Of a stretch of DNA of 64,000 nt, positions 38,314 through 47,534 are shown piece after piece. The notes beneath the pieces are model-generated. The model was not told where the DNA came from, did not search any database, and worked only from the letters and a program-made list of their open reading frames with translations. The stretch covers positions 62,001 to 126,000 of the forward strand of contig NZ_BAWJ01000008.1 of NCBI RefSeq assembly GCF_000586475.1. Direction: 5' to 3'. Source of the stretch: Psychrobacter sp. JCM 18903. GTDB lineage: Bacteria > Pseudomonadota > Gammaproteobacteria > Pseudomonadales > Moraxellaceae. The translations under genes and the position numbers were made by a program. Each line of letters starts with the position of its first letter. The first letter of the stretch is position 1.

Positions 38314-39363
38314 CTAGGCATTAAATGCTAAGCCTTTTTTAATATTTGGTTGCTCATAAAACGCTTGTAACATTTCACGAGTATGTGCCGTCAACCACTC
38401 GCTTTCAATGGCATCGTGCACCACAGGTAATAGCGCTGTACTTAATTGAGTCATGGCTTGCTCATCAATATGAAGACTCGAAACTACCGTCGCAATAGTA
38501 TCTGACTGATGATTACCATACCAAGTATCGATGCTCGCTGCCACAAGGCTGTGTAAGTAAGGTGACTGGCGCAGGCGGTTATAGCTTTGCTGAATGCTGG
38601 CTTCGATATGATCGATACTGCTGTTTTCAGGTTCATCACGCAGATAAGTCTGTAGATGACTGACAGGCTGGTCTTTGATTCGCGCCCAACCAGTGATTAA
38701 TAATCGTGCGACTTCGTCATTTGATAAATGCTCTTGCGCATTGGCTTCTGCGCGGCGTGCTAAATCTTTAATATTACGATGCAAATACGCCTGCAGTTTT
38801 TCATCAAGATTTCTATTGGTCGCTTTTTCAAAAGAGCTGCGCCCAAATTTCATCAGTTTACCAGCAGCGCCGGCTTTATCCAGCGTGGTTTCCATAAAGT
38901 CATTAATGGCATGATATAGCGTTTGGGTTAGCAAATCGGCAAAAGTCTCGTTGCCGACCAATGTATGAATCAAGATATTACGCTGCTGATCGTGGCTACC
39001 GACATAGTTGGCAAGGGTCTGCACTTGAGTGTCATCCACCAGCTCAGACAACGGCACGTTATCATTGACTGGATGATAAATAATCGTATGCAAGATATCG
39101 CGAATATCTTTACGTATCACATCCGTCATCGGTTGATTGAGTAACCAGTCGTTAATCAGCTGTTGCAAATCATCGGCGCTGACATATTTATTCAATGGCT
39201 GTGCAGCAAACCATTGCCATGCCTGCATAGACAGCGGTTCAGCTTGCACGCGTAGCCATTGCTGCATAAACGCAACTTGTGCCTCGATTAAGCCATCTAT
39301 GGTTAGCGCTGGCGTATCTAGATTTTGGTTATCTTTTGAAGTCTGCATAGGTTTTGAGGTCAT
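38314..39363 (-). CDS. Conserved-looking helical protein of unknown function
   Basis: About 349 residues from the ATG at 39363; alternative in-frame starts exist at 39405 and 39348. No family is recognised. It is entirely soluble and helical, with amphipathic segments (FGRSSFEKATNRNLDEKLQAYL, DLARRAEANAQEHLSNDEVARLL) and no signal peptide or obvious catalytic motif. It precedes the YbjN-like gene on the same strand, and a shared transcript is plausible. Divergent from ccmA. Confidence 0.6.
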   Translation of the reverse strand: MTSKPMQTSKDNQNLDTPALTIDGLIEAQVAFMQQWLRVQAEPLSMQAWQWFAAQPLNKYVSADDLQQLINDWLLNQPMTDVIRKDIRDILHTIIYHPVNDNVPLSELVDDTQVQTLANYVGSHDQQRNILIHTLVGNETFADLLTQTLYHAINDFMETTLDKAGAAGKLMKFGRSSFEKATNRNLDEKLQAYLHRNIKDLARRAEANAQEHLSNDEVARLLITGWARIKDQPVSHLQTYLRDEPENSSIDHIEASIQQSYNRLRQSPYLHSLVAASIDTWYGNHQSDTIATVVSSLHIDEQAMTQLSTALLPVVHDAIESEWLTAHTREMLQAFYEQPNIKKGLAFNA

Positions 39364-39481
39364 AATAATCGACAATTTGTTATACTGTGTGGGTGGGGTA
39401 AGCATAAAGTATTATGCCATGAACGTCATCTGTGTTTGTGATGAATATTGACTGCCGCTTAATAAATAATGAGAGGTTTTG

Positions 39482-40159
39482 ATGACAGCTCTGAATACCG
39501 CCTTACTTGCGCTTGATGAGCTGACCGTTCAGCGCGGCGAAACCCCTCTATGTGAAGGGGTAGTACTCAATCTGGCAGCTGGTAGTATTTGCCATTTAAT
39601 TGGTGCCAATGGTACTGGTAAGACCACTTTACTGATGCAGCTGGCTGGGTTATTGCCAGTGTTAAGCGGTGAGGTTTATTATCAAGGAGCAGCGAATTTA
39701 CCTATTCAGCCTTTGTACGTGTCGCACCAGTTGGGTATACATCCAAATCTAACGGTCGCACAAAACCTGACCTTTTTGCTGAATTTATATGGGATTAGCC
39801 CAAGGGTTACTGATATTGATGACGCCTTGGCTTGGGTCGGATTACAGGGCTTTGAGACGATTAGCTCAAGCCATTTATCTGCTGGGCAAACCCGCCGCAT
39901 TACCCTTGCACGGTTATATTTATTGACCCATGAGGTGACACCATTATGGCTACTTGATGAGCCTTTTACTGCCCTTGATGTCGATATGGTAGCGCGAATG
40001 GAAGACAGATTGCGCGATTTTGCCCATGAAGGCGGCGCTATATTAATGACTAGTCATCAGGCCGTTGCTGTTGCCAATCAAGTGTCGATTTGTCCGATTA
40101 TATGGTTTGAATACTATAGTCAGAGCACTTTTAAACCGCTACGGTGTTACCCACCCTAG
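39482..40159 (+). CDS. ccmA: Cytochrome c maturation ABC ATPase CcmA, MITE-altered C terminus
   Basis: ATPase of the CcmABCD complex that releases holo-CcmE during cytochrome c maturation. About 225 residues from the ATG at 39482 (RBS GAGAGG). Walker A is GANGTGKTTLL, the signature is LSAGQTRR and Walker B is WLLDEPFTALD. After SHQAVAVANQV the last roughly 15 residues (YYSQSTFKPLRCYPP) are encoded by a family-2 MITE-like element, which also supplies the stop codon. The catalytic core is complete, so activity may be kept, but the natural tail is replaced. Confidence 0.9.
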   Translation: MTALNTALLALDELTVQRGETPLCEGVVLNLAAGSICHLIGANGTGKTTLLMQLAGLLPVLSGEVYYQGAANLPIQPLYVSHQLGIHPNLTVAQNLTFLLNLYGISPRVTDIDDALAWVGLQGFETISSSHLSAGQTRRITLARLYLLTHEVTPLWLLDEPFTALDVDMVARMEDRLRDFAHEGGAILMTSHQAVAVANQVSICPIIWFEYYSQSTFKPLRCYPP

Positions 40160-40224
40160 ATGTACTCAGTGTACTATCTGCGGTCGGTCGCCTTGTAGCG
40201 ATTCTAAAATTCCTTGACTATAGT
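40113..40224. mobile_element. MITE-like element, family 2, copy 2 at the end of ccmA
   Basis: 112 bp bounded by ACTATAGTCA and TGACTATAGT. The roughly 29-bp ends are imperfect inverted repeats (CGCTAC also pairs). Core CGGTCGCCTTGTAGCG relates it to the copies at 29784 and 47261. It overlaps the last codons of ccmA and part of the ccmA-ccmB gap. Confidence 0.75.
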
Positions 40225-40274
40225 TTGCATACTCTCAGTATAAGTGTCCCAAGCATCCGTAGAAGAGCAAATAA

Positions 40275-41012
40275 ATGATAGAAATAGACGGTCCAGTACA
40301 AACAGTGAATAAAAGCTCAAATACTGACTTAGCTGCGGTGCGCGGTATCAGCTTTATGCAGTTATGGCGGCGCGAGTGGCAAGTCAAACAACAGGGTGCC
40401 GTGCAGTGGCTTTATCCGCTAGTGCTATTTTTGGTCATTATCACCTTATTTCCGCTAGCAGTGGGTAGCGAGCCTGCGCTATTGCAACGCCTTGGCGTGT
40501 CGGCAGTTTGGATTGCCGCTTTGCTGTCACTGGTCATGGGTGTCGATGGTTTGTTTAAGCCTGCCCTTGATAATGGCACACTGGCGCAATTGGTCGTTGC
40601 CAAAGCATCATTGCCCTTATGGGTATTGATTCGTTTGGTTATCCATTGGATTTTTAGTAGTGGTATTGTGGCAGCGCTTAGCTTACTTGCCGTGCCTTTG
40701 TTTCAGCTTAGTTGGTTTGAGGCGTGGATATTGATGGCTTCTATTGTGACGGGCAGTCCGATGTTGTTGATGCTGTCAGCGGTCGCGAGTAGTTTGACGC
40801 TGTCATTAAAGAATGGTGCGGTGCTAGTACCTTTGATTGCATTACCGATGCAGTTGCCTGTATTGATTTTTGCCACAGGAGCGGTTGATTTATTTGCCAC
40901 TGGTCTCAATGGTTTACCGATACTGGCTTTATTACTAGCAGGCAGTATTATCTCGGTTTTGGTGATGCCATGGGTGATTGCCATGACGTTAAAAATGGCG
41001 TGGCTGAATTAG
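40275..41012 (+). CDS. ccmB: Heme exporter protein CcmB
   Basis: 245-residue membrane subunit of the CcmABCD complex. After a short hydrophilic N terminus comes LWRREWQVKQQ (the usual RE motif at the start of CcmB), then six hydrophobic segments. Family-like stretches are LDNGTLAQLVVAK and ASIVTGSPMLLMLSAVASSLTLSLKN, and PVLIFATGAVD lies near the C terminus. It lies 115 bp after ccmA, a gap lengthened by the MITE-like element, which might weaken coupling within the operon. Confidence 0.93.
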   Translation: MIEIDGPVQTVNKSSNTDLAAVRGISFMQLWRREWQVKQQGAVQWLYPLVLFLVIITLFPLAVGSEPALLQRLGVSAVWIAALLSLVMGVDGLFKPALDNGTLAQLVVAKASLPLWVLIRLVIHWIFSSGIVAALSLLAVPLFQLSWFEAWILMASIVTGSPMLLMLSAVASSLTLSLKNGAVLVPLIALPMQLPVLIFATGAVDLFATGLNGLPILALLLAGSIISVLVMPWVIAMTLKMAWLN

Positions 41013-41112
41013 AAACGACATAATTTATGTACAACTCTCTGTATTGAGAGTTTGTAATAAAAAAGGCTATAAAAAACCTTTGTATTAACAGCATGTTGAA
41101 AACTGGCAATTT

Positions 41113-41121
41113 TGCTATAAT
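41113..41121 (+). promoter_or_regulatory. Possible internal promoter before ccmC
   Basis: Extended -10 TGC-TATAAT with a weak -35 (TGTTGA, 16-bp spacing). It lies about 130 bp before the likely ccmC ATG, in a gap that also contains an AAAGG...CCTTT hairpin. This suggests ccmCDE can be transcribed separately from ccmAB. Confidence 0.4.
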
Positions 41122-41253
41122 AGTCAGTTAACTAAGCAAACAATCACTTGTAGATTTTATCCAGTGTTTAACGCCAGCAGGTTAGCAGGTAGTCGCGCCC
41201 ATGATGCGCTATATCGGTTACGACCAATACGCTGTGCCAATAGGTTTATTCCC

Positions 41254-42041
41254 ATGCCCAACTTGAATAACGTCTCATCTCCTAGCTTGTGGCAGCGCAT
41301 CTGGCAAGGCTTTTTGACCACTGTGGGTACCAAGCAGTTTTTTCGAATTTTTTCGCCTTGGGTCAAGTGGTTAGCCATATTAGCCAGTATTTGCCTATTG
41401 ATCGGTAGTATCTGGGGTCTCGCTTTTGCGCCGCCTGATTATCTGCAGGGCAATAGCTACCGCATTATCTTTATTCACGTACCCGCTGCCAGTATCGCTA
41501 TTTCCATCTATTTTGCCTTAGCAGTGCTCGGGGTCATTTTTTTAGTTTGGAAAATCAAGACCGCCAGTCTGGTGGCACAGGCGCTTGCTCCGCTAGGATT
41601 CTTGCTCTGTGTGATTAGCTTAATCACGGGTTCTATTTGGGCGAAACCCACTTGGGGTACTTACTGGGTTTGGGATGCACGTTTGACCTCTATGCTCATT
41701 TTGGCGTTTCTGTATGCGGGCGTGATGGCGTTATTTGCCGCGTTTGAGCATACTGCCAATCGTGGTAAAGCCGCGGCCATTTTGTCTATTGTTGGCGCAG
41801 TAAATCTGCCCATTATCAAGTATTCGGTACAGTGGTGGAACACCTTGCATCAAGCTCGACCTTTACTTTGACCGCCGCCCCCAAGATGTCAGCAGATATG
41901 TGGATGCCCTTATTACTGATGATTATTGGTAGTTATTTATTAGTGGCAACATTAGCGATTTATCGTACCAATACCCTTATTTTGTATCGTGATCAAGGCA
42001 AAGCGTGGGTCAAAGAATACATTCGCAGGCAAGCTAAATGA
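41254..42041 (+). CDS. ccmC: Heme lyase subunit CcmC, one apparent frameshift
   Basis: About 262 residues from the ATG at 41254 (MPNLNNVSS); a GTG 90 bp upstream is in frame but adds an atypical basic tail. CcmC moves heme to CcmE. Seen are the periplasmic heme-handling motif WGTYWVWDARLTS and six membrane helices, with conserved IFIHVPAAS and IKYSVQWWNTLHQ. The frame changes near 41856-41862; one restored G gives HQGSTFTLTAAPKMSADMW. Followed by ccmD after 43 bp. Confidence 0.92.
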
Positions 42042-42084
42042 CGGTCATGACTGTCGCCAAAAAAATCACGGCTAGGAAAATATT

Positions 42085-42306
42085 ATGCAGCCTTACTTTT
42101 ATAGCGTATCTGAATTTCTTGCCATGGGTAAGCATGGTGTTTTTGTTTGGTCGTGCTGGGCAATTACCGTTGGCATGATGCTGGCTTTTGTTATTTATAG
42201 TCGTAGACAACGACAGGCTTTAATCAAACAGTTGACCATTCAGCAAGCGCGGCAAGCACAGCGTACTGCTAAAACAACCATGCCTGTCACCAAACAGCCT
42301 CATTAG
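42085..42306 (+). CDS. ccmD: Heme exporter small subunit CcmD
   Basis: 73 residues. Short N-terminal periplasmic stretch (SVSEFLAMGKHGVFVWSCW) with the CcmD-type GKHG(x)FVW motif, one membrane helix and a basic cytoplasmic tail (RRQRQALIKQL), the standard CcmD layout. It sits between ccmC and ccmE. Confidence 0.88.
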   Translation: MQPYFYSVSEFLAMGKHGVFVWSCWAITVGMMLAFVIYSRRQRQALIKQLTIQQARQAQRTAKTTMPVTKQPH

Positions 42307-42577
42307 CTAGTAGGTTCGTCCTATCTAGCGTTAGCCGTTAATTTTTAGCCACTCAATCTGCAACTTAGCACCTGATAAAGAGGTGACTGTCACAGAGGTT
42401 ATAGGGCTTATTGATTTGTCCGAAAAATGCTACCATATAGCCATTAGAAGAGTACGATTAGAAAGACATTTTTAGAACGTTTTTCTAATGGTAGTTTCTT
42501 CAAATTTTTCTGTTTTATATATTTGTATGGCATTGACTATAGTTTATAAAACAGTGACTCATCAATGAGGTAGTGGT

Positions 42578-43078
42578 ATGAACGCAGTTCGTCGCAAAAA
42601 ACTGATGTGGGTTATGTTTACGCTTGCAGGGGCGGCGATAGCCGTGGTATTGGTTCTTTATGCCATTGGGCAACAGACCGATTACTACTTTGATGCTACC
42701 GCGATTGCACAAGGTGAAGCACCACAAGATAAGCGTATTCGAGCAGGCGGTATGGTCGTTGCGGGTAGTGTCCAGCGCGCAGAAGACAATCCACTAAACG
42801 TTGAGTTTGCCATTACGGACTTTCAATCGACAGTACCTGTGACTTATCAAGGTATTTTGCCAGATTTATTTGCTGAAAACTCAGGTGTCGTCGCGACAGG
42901 TAAGATGCAGGGTGATACTTTTGTCGCTGGAGAAGTCTTGGCGAAGCATGATGAAAATTACATGCCGCCAGAAGTGGCCAAATCGATGAAAGAAAACAAC
43001 CGTAGCGGTGTAGTGCCTCCTTCTGAGCAATATAATCCTGCTGAAAAGGTACATGAGACAGATACTCTACAGCAGTAA
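42578..43078 (+). CDS. ccmE: Heme chaperone CcmE
   Basis: 166 residues. An N-terminal membrane anchor ([22 protein letters not shown]) leads to a periplasmic beta-barrel domain with [13 protein letters not shown] and [19 protein letters not shown]. The heme-binding histidine and tyrosine lie in [12 protein letters not shown]. It carries heme from CcmC to the cytochrome c ligase (ccmFH, not in this window). It starts 271 bp after ccmD, wider than usual. A strong terminator follows. Confidence 0.95.
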   Translation: MNAVRRKKLMWVMFTLAGAAIAVVLVLYAIGQQTDYYFDATAIAQGEAPQDKRIRAGGMVVAGSVQRAEDNPLNVEFAITDFQSTVPVTYQGILPDLFAENSGVVATGKMQGDTFVAGEVLAKHDENYMPPEVAKSMKENNRSGVVPPSEQYNPAEKVHETDTLQQ

Positions 43079-43100
43079 TTATATAGTCCATACCATAGTA

Positions 43101-43137
43101 AAAGAGCCGCTAATATATTATTAGCGGCTCTTTTTTT
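43101..43137 (+). terminator. Terminator of the ccm cluster
   Basis: GAGCCGCTAATA pairs perfectly with TATTAGCGGCTC around a 3-base loop, followed by seven or more T, 23 bp past the ccmE stop. Confidence 0.92.
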
Positions 43138-43183
43138 ACATGAATTTTAGTACTAATAAGTTTTGGTGGTTTTTTACGAGAAC

Positions 43184-44032
43184 TTAGTCGTCCCATTCAG
43201 GCGAGTAATCTGGATGCTTAATTTTGCGCCCATCAGCACGCGCTAAGCTGCTGATTTTCTCAATATCATCCGCACTTAATTGTACTTTTATAGCGTCTAA
43301 GTTGCCTTGCAAATGATCAGGGTTAGACGTTTTCGGAATAGCGATACGATGCTTGTCTGCCAGAATCCAAGCCAATGATATCTGTGCTGGCGTGACATTA
43401 TGTTTGTCAGCGATTTCTTTAATAATCTCATTATCGAATACATCACCGCGTGCAAGTGGTGAATAAGCTTCGAGTAGAATGTGGTGATTATTCAAAAAAG
43501 TCTGCAAGGTTTTTTGCTTGATGAACGGATGAAACTCAACCTGATTGACCACAATCGGTACATCAGCATATTTCTCAGCTTCAATAATATTGGCAATATT
43601 AAAGTTAGAGACCCCGATATGGCGCGTCAGACCTTGTTTCTGTAGTTCGCACAAGGCAGGAATGGTTTCAGATAAAGGAACACGGTCATCCGGCCAGTGC
43701 AATAGTAGCAAATCAACGTAATCAGTATCTAAGTCTGCTAAAGAGCGTTTGGCGGCGGCAATCAATTTCTCAGGCTCAAACTTCATGTCATCAGGAAAAA
43801 TCTTTGTGGTCAAAAAGAACTTATCACGAGATACCCCTGATTGTTTGATACCTTGACCAACTTTTTTTTCATTACCATAAGCTTGAGCGGTATCGATGTG
43901 CTCATAACCCATTTTCAACGCTTGACTGACGACATTAACACAATCTTGACCGGTCGATTGCCATGTACCAAGCCCTAGTACAGGAATATTTGCTTGTCCA
44001 GCGGTACGAATATTATAAGTTTTAGCACGCAT
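43184..44032 (-). CDS. Aldo/keto reductase (diketogluconate reductase-like)
   Basis: 282 residues from the ATG at 44032 (MRAKTYNIRT), with RBS AAGGAT. NADPH-dependent reductase of aldehydes and ketones. The tetrad is visible: Asp and Tyr in DTAQAYGNEKKVG, Lys in TTKIF, His in LLLLHWP. Also GVSNFNIANI, NQVEFHPF, and the cofactor segment IPKTSNPDHLQGN. The sequence is typical of small 2,5-diketo-D-gluconate reductase-like enzymes; its natural substrate is unknown. Monocistronic. Confidence 0.92.
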   Translation of the reverse strand: MRAKTYNIRTAGQANIPVLGLGTWQSTGQDCVNVVSQALKMGYEHIDTAQAYGNEKKVGQGIKQSGVSRDKFFLTTKIFPDDMKFEPEKLIAAAKRSLADLDTDYVDLLLLHWPDDRVPLSETIPALCELQKQGLTRHIGVSNFNIANIIEAEKYADVPIVVNQVEFHPFIKQKTLQTFLNNHHILLEAYSPLARGDVFDNEIIKEIADKHNVTPAQISLAWILADKHRIAIPKTSNPDHLQGNLDAIKVQLSADDIEKISSLARADGRKIKHPDYSPEWDD

Positions 44033-44256
44033 CTTATTATCCTTGTTATTTGTGTATTTATTGATAGAGCATCGAATCATCAATATTCTGATCACCCTCT
44101 CTATTTGACCTACCCACTATAGAAAAAATTGGCAGCAAGTAAAAGGGCACGTGACGCTTTCCTACAAAGGACAAACAGGCTGTAACGTCATTTTTAGTAA
44201 CTGATAGACAGCAGCGCGCGGTTAAAAAATAAAAATCGTAAAATCGAGCCCATAAA

Positions 44257-44290
44257 AAACGCCCATCACTATCTAGCAATGGGCGTTTAC
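44257..44290 (-). terminator. Terminator of the metNIQ operon
   Basis: AAACGCCCAT pairs with ATGGGCGTTT around a 12-base loop, with a run of T on the minus strand. It lies about 60 bp past the metQ stop. Confidence 0.85.
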
Positions 44291-44348
44291 AATCGGGACG
44301 AAGACGATATTTGAGTGTTTTGGATTTAAGTGCTTTTGGCTTATGAGC

Positions 44349-45306
44349 TTATTGAGCAGCAGCTTCTACAGGTGCAGGTTTTGTTGCGGTATCCGTGTGC
44401 GCACTGTGATCAGAGCCCCAGATTTTTGGGTACTTATAACCAGGGAAAGTTTCATGAGCATACTTTTTAAAGGCTTCTGAGTTATATGCATTGGTCACAT
44501 CTTCGACCCATTTTTTGCCAGCATCTGCTGATTTGATGGCTGACCAGTTGACATAAGCAAAGCTAGGCTCTTGAAATAGCGCTTCAGTCAGCTTGATGCC
44601 AGCATCCGTGCATAGTTGCCATTGATGACGGCAAAGTCGACTTCATCACGAGCACGTGGCAATTGAGCGGCTTCTAACTCAATGATTTCAATGTCGTATT
44701 TGCTGTTATCAGCGATGTCAGTTTTTGATGCCGTTAGTGGGTCAATATTGTCTTTTAGCGTGATCCAGCCAAGATCATCCATCATCACCAGCGCACGAGC
44801 AAAGTTACTTGGATCATTTGGTGCAGAGACTCTCATGCCTTTATAAACATCATCAAGCGTGGTCTTTTTACCTGAGTAAATGCCAAGTGGGGCAGTAGGT
44901 ACTTGGAAAACTTCTACCAGATCAAGATTGTTTTCTTTTTTGAAGGTATCAAGATAAGGCTTATGCTGGAAGATGTTGATGTCCAAATCACCTTCAGCCA
45001 AGGCAAGGTTTGGGCGTACATAGTCAGTAAAAGCAATCAGCTCAACTTCGTAACCTTGCGCTTCCAGTGAGCTTTTCACTTGGTTACGCACCATATCGGC
45101 GAAGTCACCTTCGGTGGTACCGATGACGATTTTGGTATGTTCAGGATCGATATCGCTAGCGGCAGTTTCTGCTGTTGAGCCTTCAGTAACAGGCTCTTTA
45201 GTTGCTTCTGGTGCTGATGAGTTGTTGCAACCAACCAAGACTAGCTTGATACGCCAACGGCAGCAAATGCAGTCGCTAACTGACGGCTGATATCTGTTAA
45301 TTTCAT
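44349..45306 (-). CDS. metQ: Methionine-binding lipoprotein MetQ, two apparent frameshifts
   Basis: About 319 residues if three frames are joined. Solute-binding lipoprotein of the D/L-methionine ABC importer (NlpA/MetQ family). Seen are a signal peptide ending in a VLVGC lipobox, IVIGTTEGDFADMVRN, IAFTDYVRPNLALAEGDLDIN-like segment, FQHKPYLDTFK, SAPNDPSNFARALVML-like block and INGNYAR. Frame changes near 45240-45244 and 44607-44612 are each one missing base. Followed by a terminator. It is the last gene of a metN-metI-metQ operon. Confidence 0.9.
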
Positions 45307-45523
45307 GGAGCTTCCTTAATAAGAGGGATGGGATGGAGGCAAACGCTGGCCATTAAAAAAGCAACATTAGGGATAGTAATGCTGCTAAGTTAACGACTGT
45401 TAAGTTAGTATCAAAATTAAAGGGTCTCAGTAACAAAGTCAAGCATTTTGCTTAGGATGAATCGGCATTAAACCCTGAGTATTATTCATATTAGCGTTAA
45501 CTGGCTTTGTCTAAGTCTTTTTT

Positions 45524-46210
45524 CTATCGTTTATCCAAACGGTTAGCCAACCAATTACCTGATGCTTGAATGGAGACGACCATTATTGATAGGACAATAA
45601 CGATAAAAATCATCACCTCCGTTTGATAACGATAGTAGCCATAACGAATGGCTAAATCCCCCAGACCACCGCCGCCAATCATACCTGCCGCTGCTGAATA
45701 AGAGAGCAGGCTGATACAGAGAATCGTCACGGACAATACCAGTCCTGAGCGTGCTTCATTGAGTAAGACTTTAATAATGGTCAAAGGACGTGCGCCCATA
45801 GACTCGGTCGCCTCAATGATACCGCGTGGCACTTCACGTAAGTTTTGCTCGACCAAACGGGCAAAATAAAACGAACCTGCAATGGCGAGTACCAATGAGG
45901 CCGCAATCGGTCCAATACCCGTGCCAACGATAGCCTTAGTAAATGGGCTCATGGCAATCATCAAAATGACAAATGGGAAAGCGCGCATAAAGTTGGTGAT
46001 ACCACCAAGCAGACCATACAATGTTTTGTTTTGCAAAAACTGTCGATCACTGGATAAAAACAAAAATATGCCAAACAACCCACCGATGACAATCGCCACC
46101 GTCGTTGAGATGCCAAGCATAATAAATGTATCAATAAACGCGTTCACAATCTCTTTGCGCAGGGCAAACAGCTTGTCTATCGAGGCGGATAATTCACTAC
46201 CAGTTAACAT
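45524..46210 (-). CDS. metI: Methionine ABC transporter permease MetI
   Basis: 228-residue permease with five or six membrane segments. The EAA loop reads ESMGARPLTIIKVLLNEARSG, and GGGGLGDLAIRYGYYRY is characteristic of MetI. It forms the membrane pathway with MetN and takes substrate from MetQ. It starts 19 bp after metN; metQ follows after 217 bp. Confidence 0.95.
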   Translation of the reverse strand: MLTGSELSASIDKLFALRKEIVNAFIDTFIMLGISTTVAIVIGGLFGIFLFLSSDRQFLQNKTLYGLLGGITNFMRAFPFVILMIAMSPFTKAIVGTGIGPIAASLVLAIAGSFYFARLVEQNLREVPRGIIEATESMGARPLTIIKVLLNEARSGLVLSVTILCISLLSYSAAAGMIGGGGLGDLAIRYGYYRYQTEVMIFIVIVLSIMVVSIQASGNWLANRLDKR

Positions 46211-46229
46211 ATTTATTTCTCCTGCCTCA

Positions 46230-47000
46230 TTAGTCTTCGTGCACTAAGCCTTTGCCAATCGGGGTGGTCGCCTGAATCAGACCGTCTCTCACATCCGCAA
46301 CTTCCAAGAGTTGACCTTGATGCAGTAATGCGGCGCGATCACACAGCCTACGGATGACACTCATCTCATGAGTCACAATCACAATGGTGACGCCAAGTTG
46401 TTCGTTGATATTGCGTAGACAAGTCAACAAGCTGCGGGTCGTCGCAGGATCAAGCGCACTGGTTGGCTCATCAGCCAATAATACTTTAGGACTGGGGGCA
46501 ATCGCTCGGGCAATACCGACACGCTGTTTTTGTCCGCCTGACAGCTGCGCAGGGTAGTGACCAGCGCGGTCTGTTAGATCAACAATCTCTAGGCAATCCA
46601 TGACTCGTTTATGAATGTCGCGGCTCGGATATCCTGAAACAGTTAAATTAAAGGCCACGTTGTCAAAAACAGTACGATTGGACATCAGATTAAATTGCTG
46701 AAAAATCATACCAATATTATGCCGAGCGATACGCAATTCACTGGCAGACAAAGTGGTCAAGTCAGTGCCATCGACGATGACTTGACCAGCATCTGGACGC
46801 TCAAGCATATTGATTAGGCGTAGCAAAGTAGACTTACCGGCACCCGAGTATCCCATTAGGCCGAAGATTTCGCCTTGCTGGACAGATAACGAGGTCGGTT
46901 CAACGGCAGTAAACCAATGTGGTTTGCCATCTTTGTCTTTGATTGATCGGTCGCTTAAAAAACTCTTGGTCACATTGTTTAAGACAATCATGTCATTCAT
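46230..47000 (-). CDS. metN: Methionine ABC transporter ATPase MetN, short form
   Basis: About 256 residues from the ATG at 47000 (a TTG at 47018 is also in frame). Walker A GYSGAGKSTLL, Q-loop MIFQQFNLM, signature LSGGQKQRV, Walker B VLLADEPTSALD, H-loop VTHEM. E. coli MetN is about 343 residues with a C-terminal methionine-sensing (NIL/C2) domain; this protein ends right after the ATPase core (TPIGKGLVHED), so substrate inhibition through that domain should be absent. First gene of metNIQ. Confidence 0.93.
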   Translation of the reverse strand: MNDMIVLNNVTKSFLSDRSIKDKDGKPHWFTAVEPTSLSVQQGEIFGLMGYSGAGKSTLLRLINMLERPDAGQVIVDGTDLTTLSASELRIARHNIGMIFQQFNLMSNRTVFDNVAFNLTVSGYPSRDIHKRVMDCLEIVDLTDRAGHYPAQLSGGQKQRVGIARAIAPSPKVLLADEPTSALDPATTRSLLTCLRNINEQLGVTIVIVTHEMSVIRRLCDRAALLHQGQLLEVADVRDGLIQATTPIGKGLVHED

Positions 47001-47260
47001 GGAGGGCTCAAAATTCAATAATTTTTTTAATAGTCACAAACGCGCTGTCGGGCCTCTTTAACAATGTAAGAAGCCAATTAAGAAACAACCGTTAATAACC
47101 CTATAATAAGGGGCGCTAATATAGCATATTATCGAGCACTTTGGATATGAACATCCGTGACAGGCTTATGATTAATAGCTATTAGTAAGAGGGGTTTTGT
47201 AGAATGTGAGTCGCGATGATCGAGTAGAATGAAGTGTCTGTTCATAGCACCTTATATAGT

Positions 47261-47364
47261 CATTCCACTATAAAAGTATTACTGCGTTAACCTCGCTTGA
47301 AATATTAAATATACATCTACACTCGGTTGCCTTGTACTACTTTTAAATTGAATCTACTATAGCA
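47261..47364. mobile_element. MITE-like element, family 2, copy 3
   Basis: 104 bp, 102 identical to the copy at 29784-29887. Lies only 10 bp from the family-1 element at 47375, so two unrelated small repeats are stacked between metN and the sensor kinase. The remaining gap (47019-47260) holds the metN promoter and nothing else clear. Confidence 0.8.
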
Positions 47365-47374
47365 TCGCTGACTA

Positions 47375-47534
47375 GGTTGTGTCCTTATTTTAAAAATGGT
47401 GATAAAAATGAGATAAATCGCCGTCAAACAAGGAAAGTAGCGCAAATAATATCGAGATATTGATACACTATTTGACGATGTTTGGCAAAATTTAGCCCAT
47501 TTAAAGGTTACTAGATTGAATTGAAGAAACGCCC
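47375..47534 (+). mobile_element. MITE-like element, family 1, copy B
   Basis: 160-bp inverted-orientation copy of the element at 11706-11875. TA flanks both ends. The sensor-kinase stop codon (TAG on the minus strand) is formed by the TA target bases plus the last base of the element, so its insertion defines the protein's C terminus. Confidence 0.8.
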
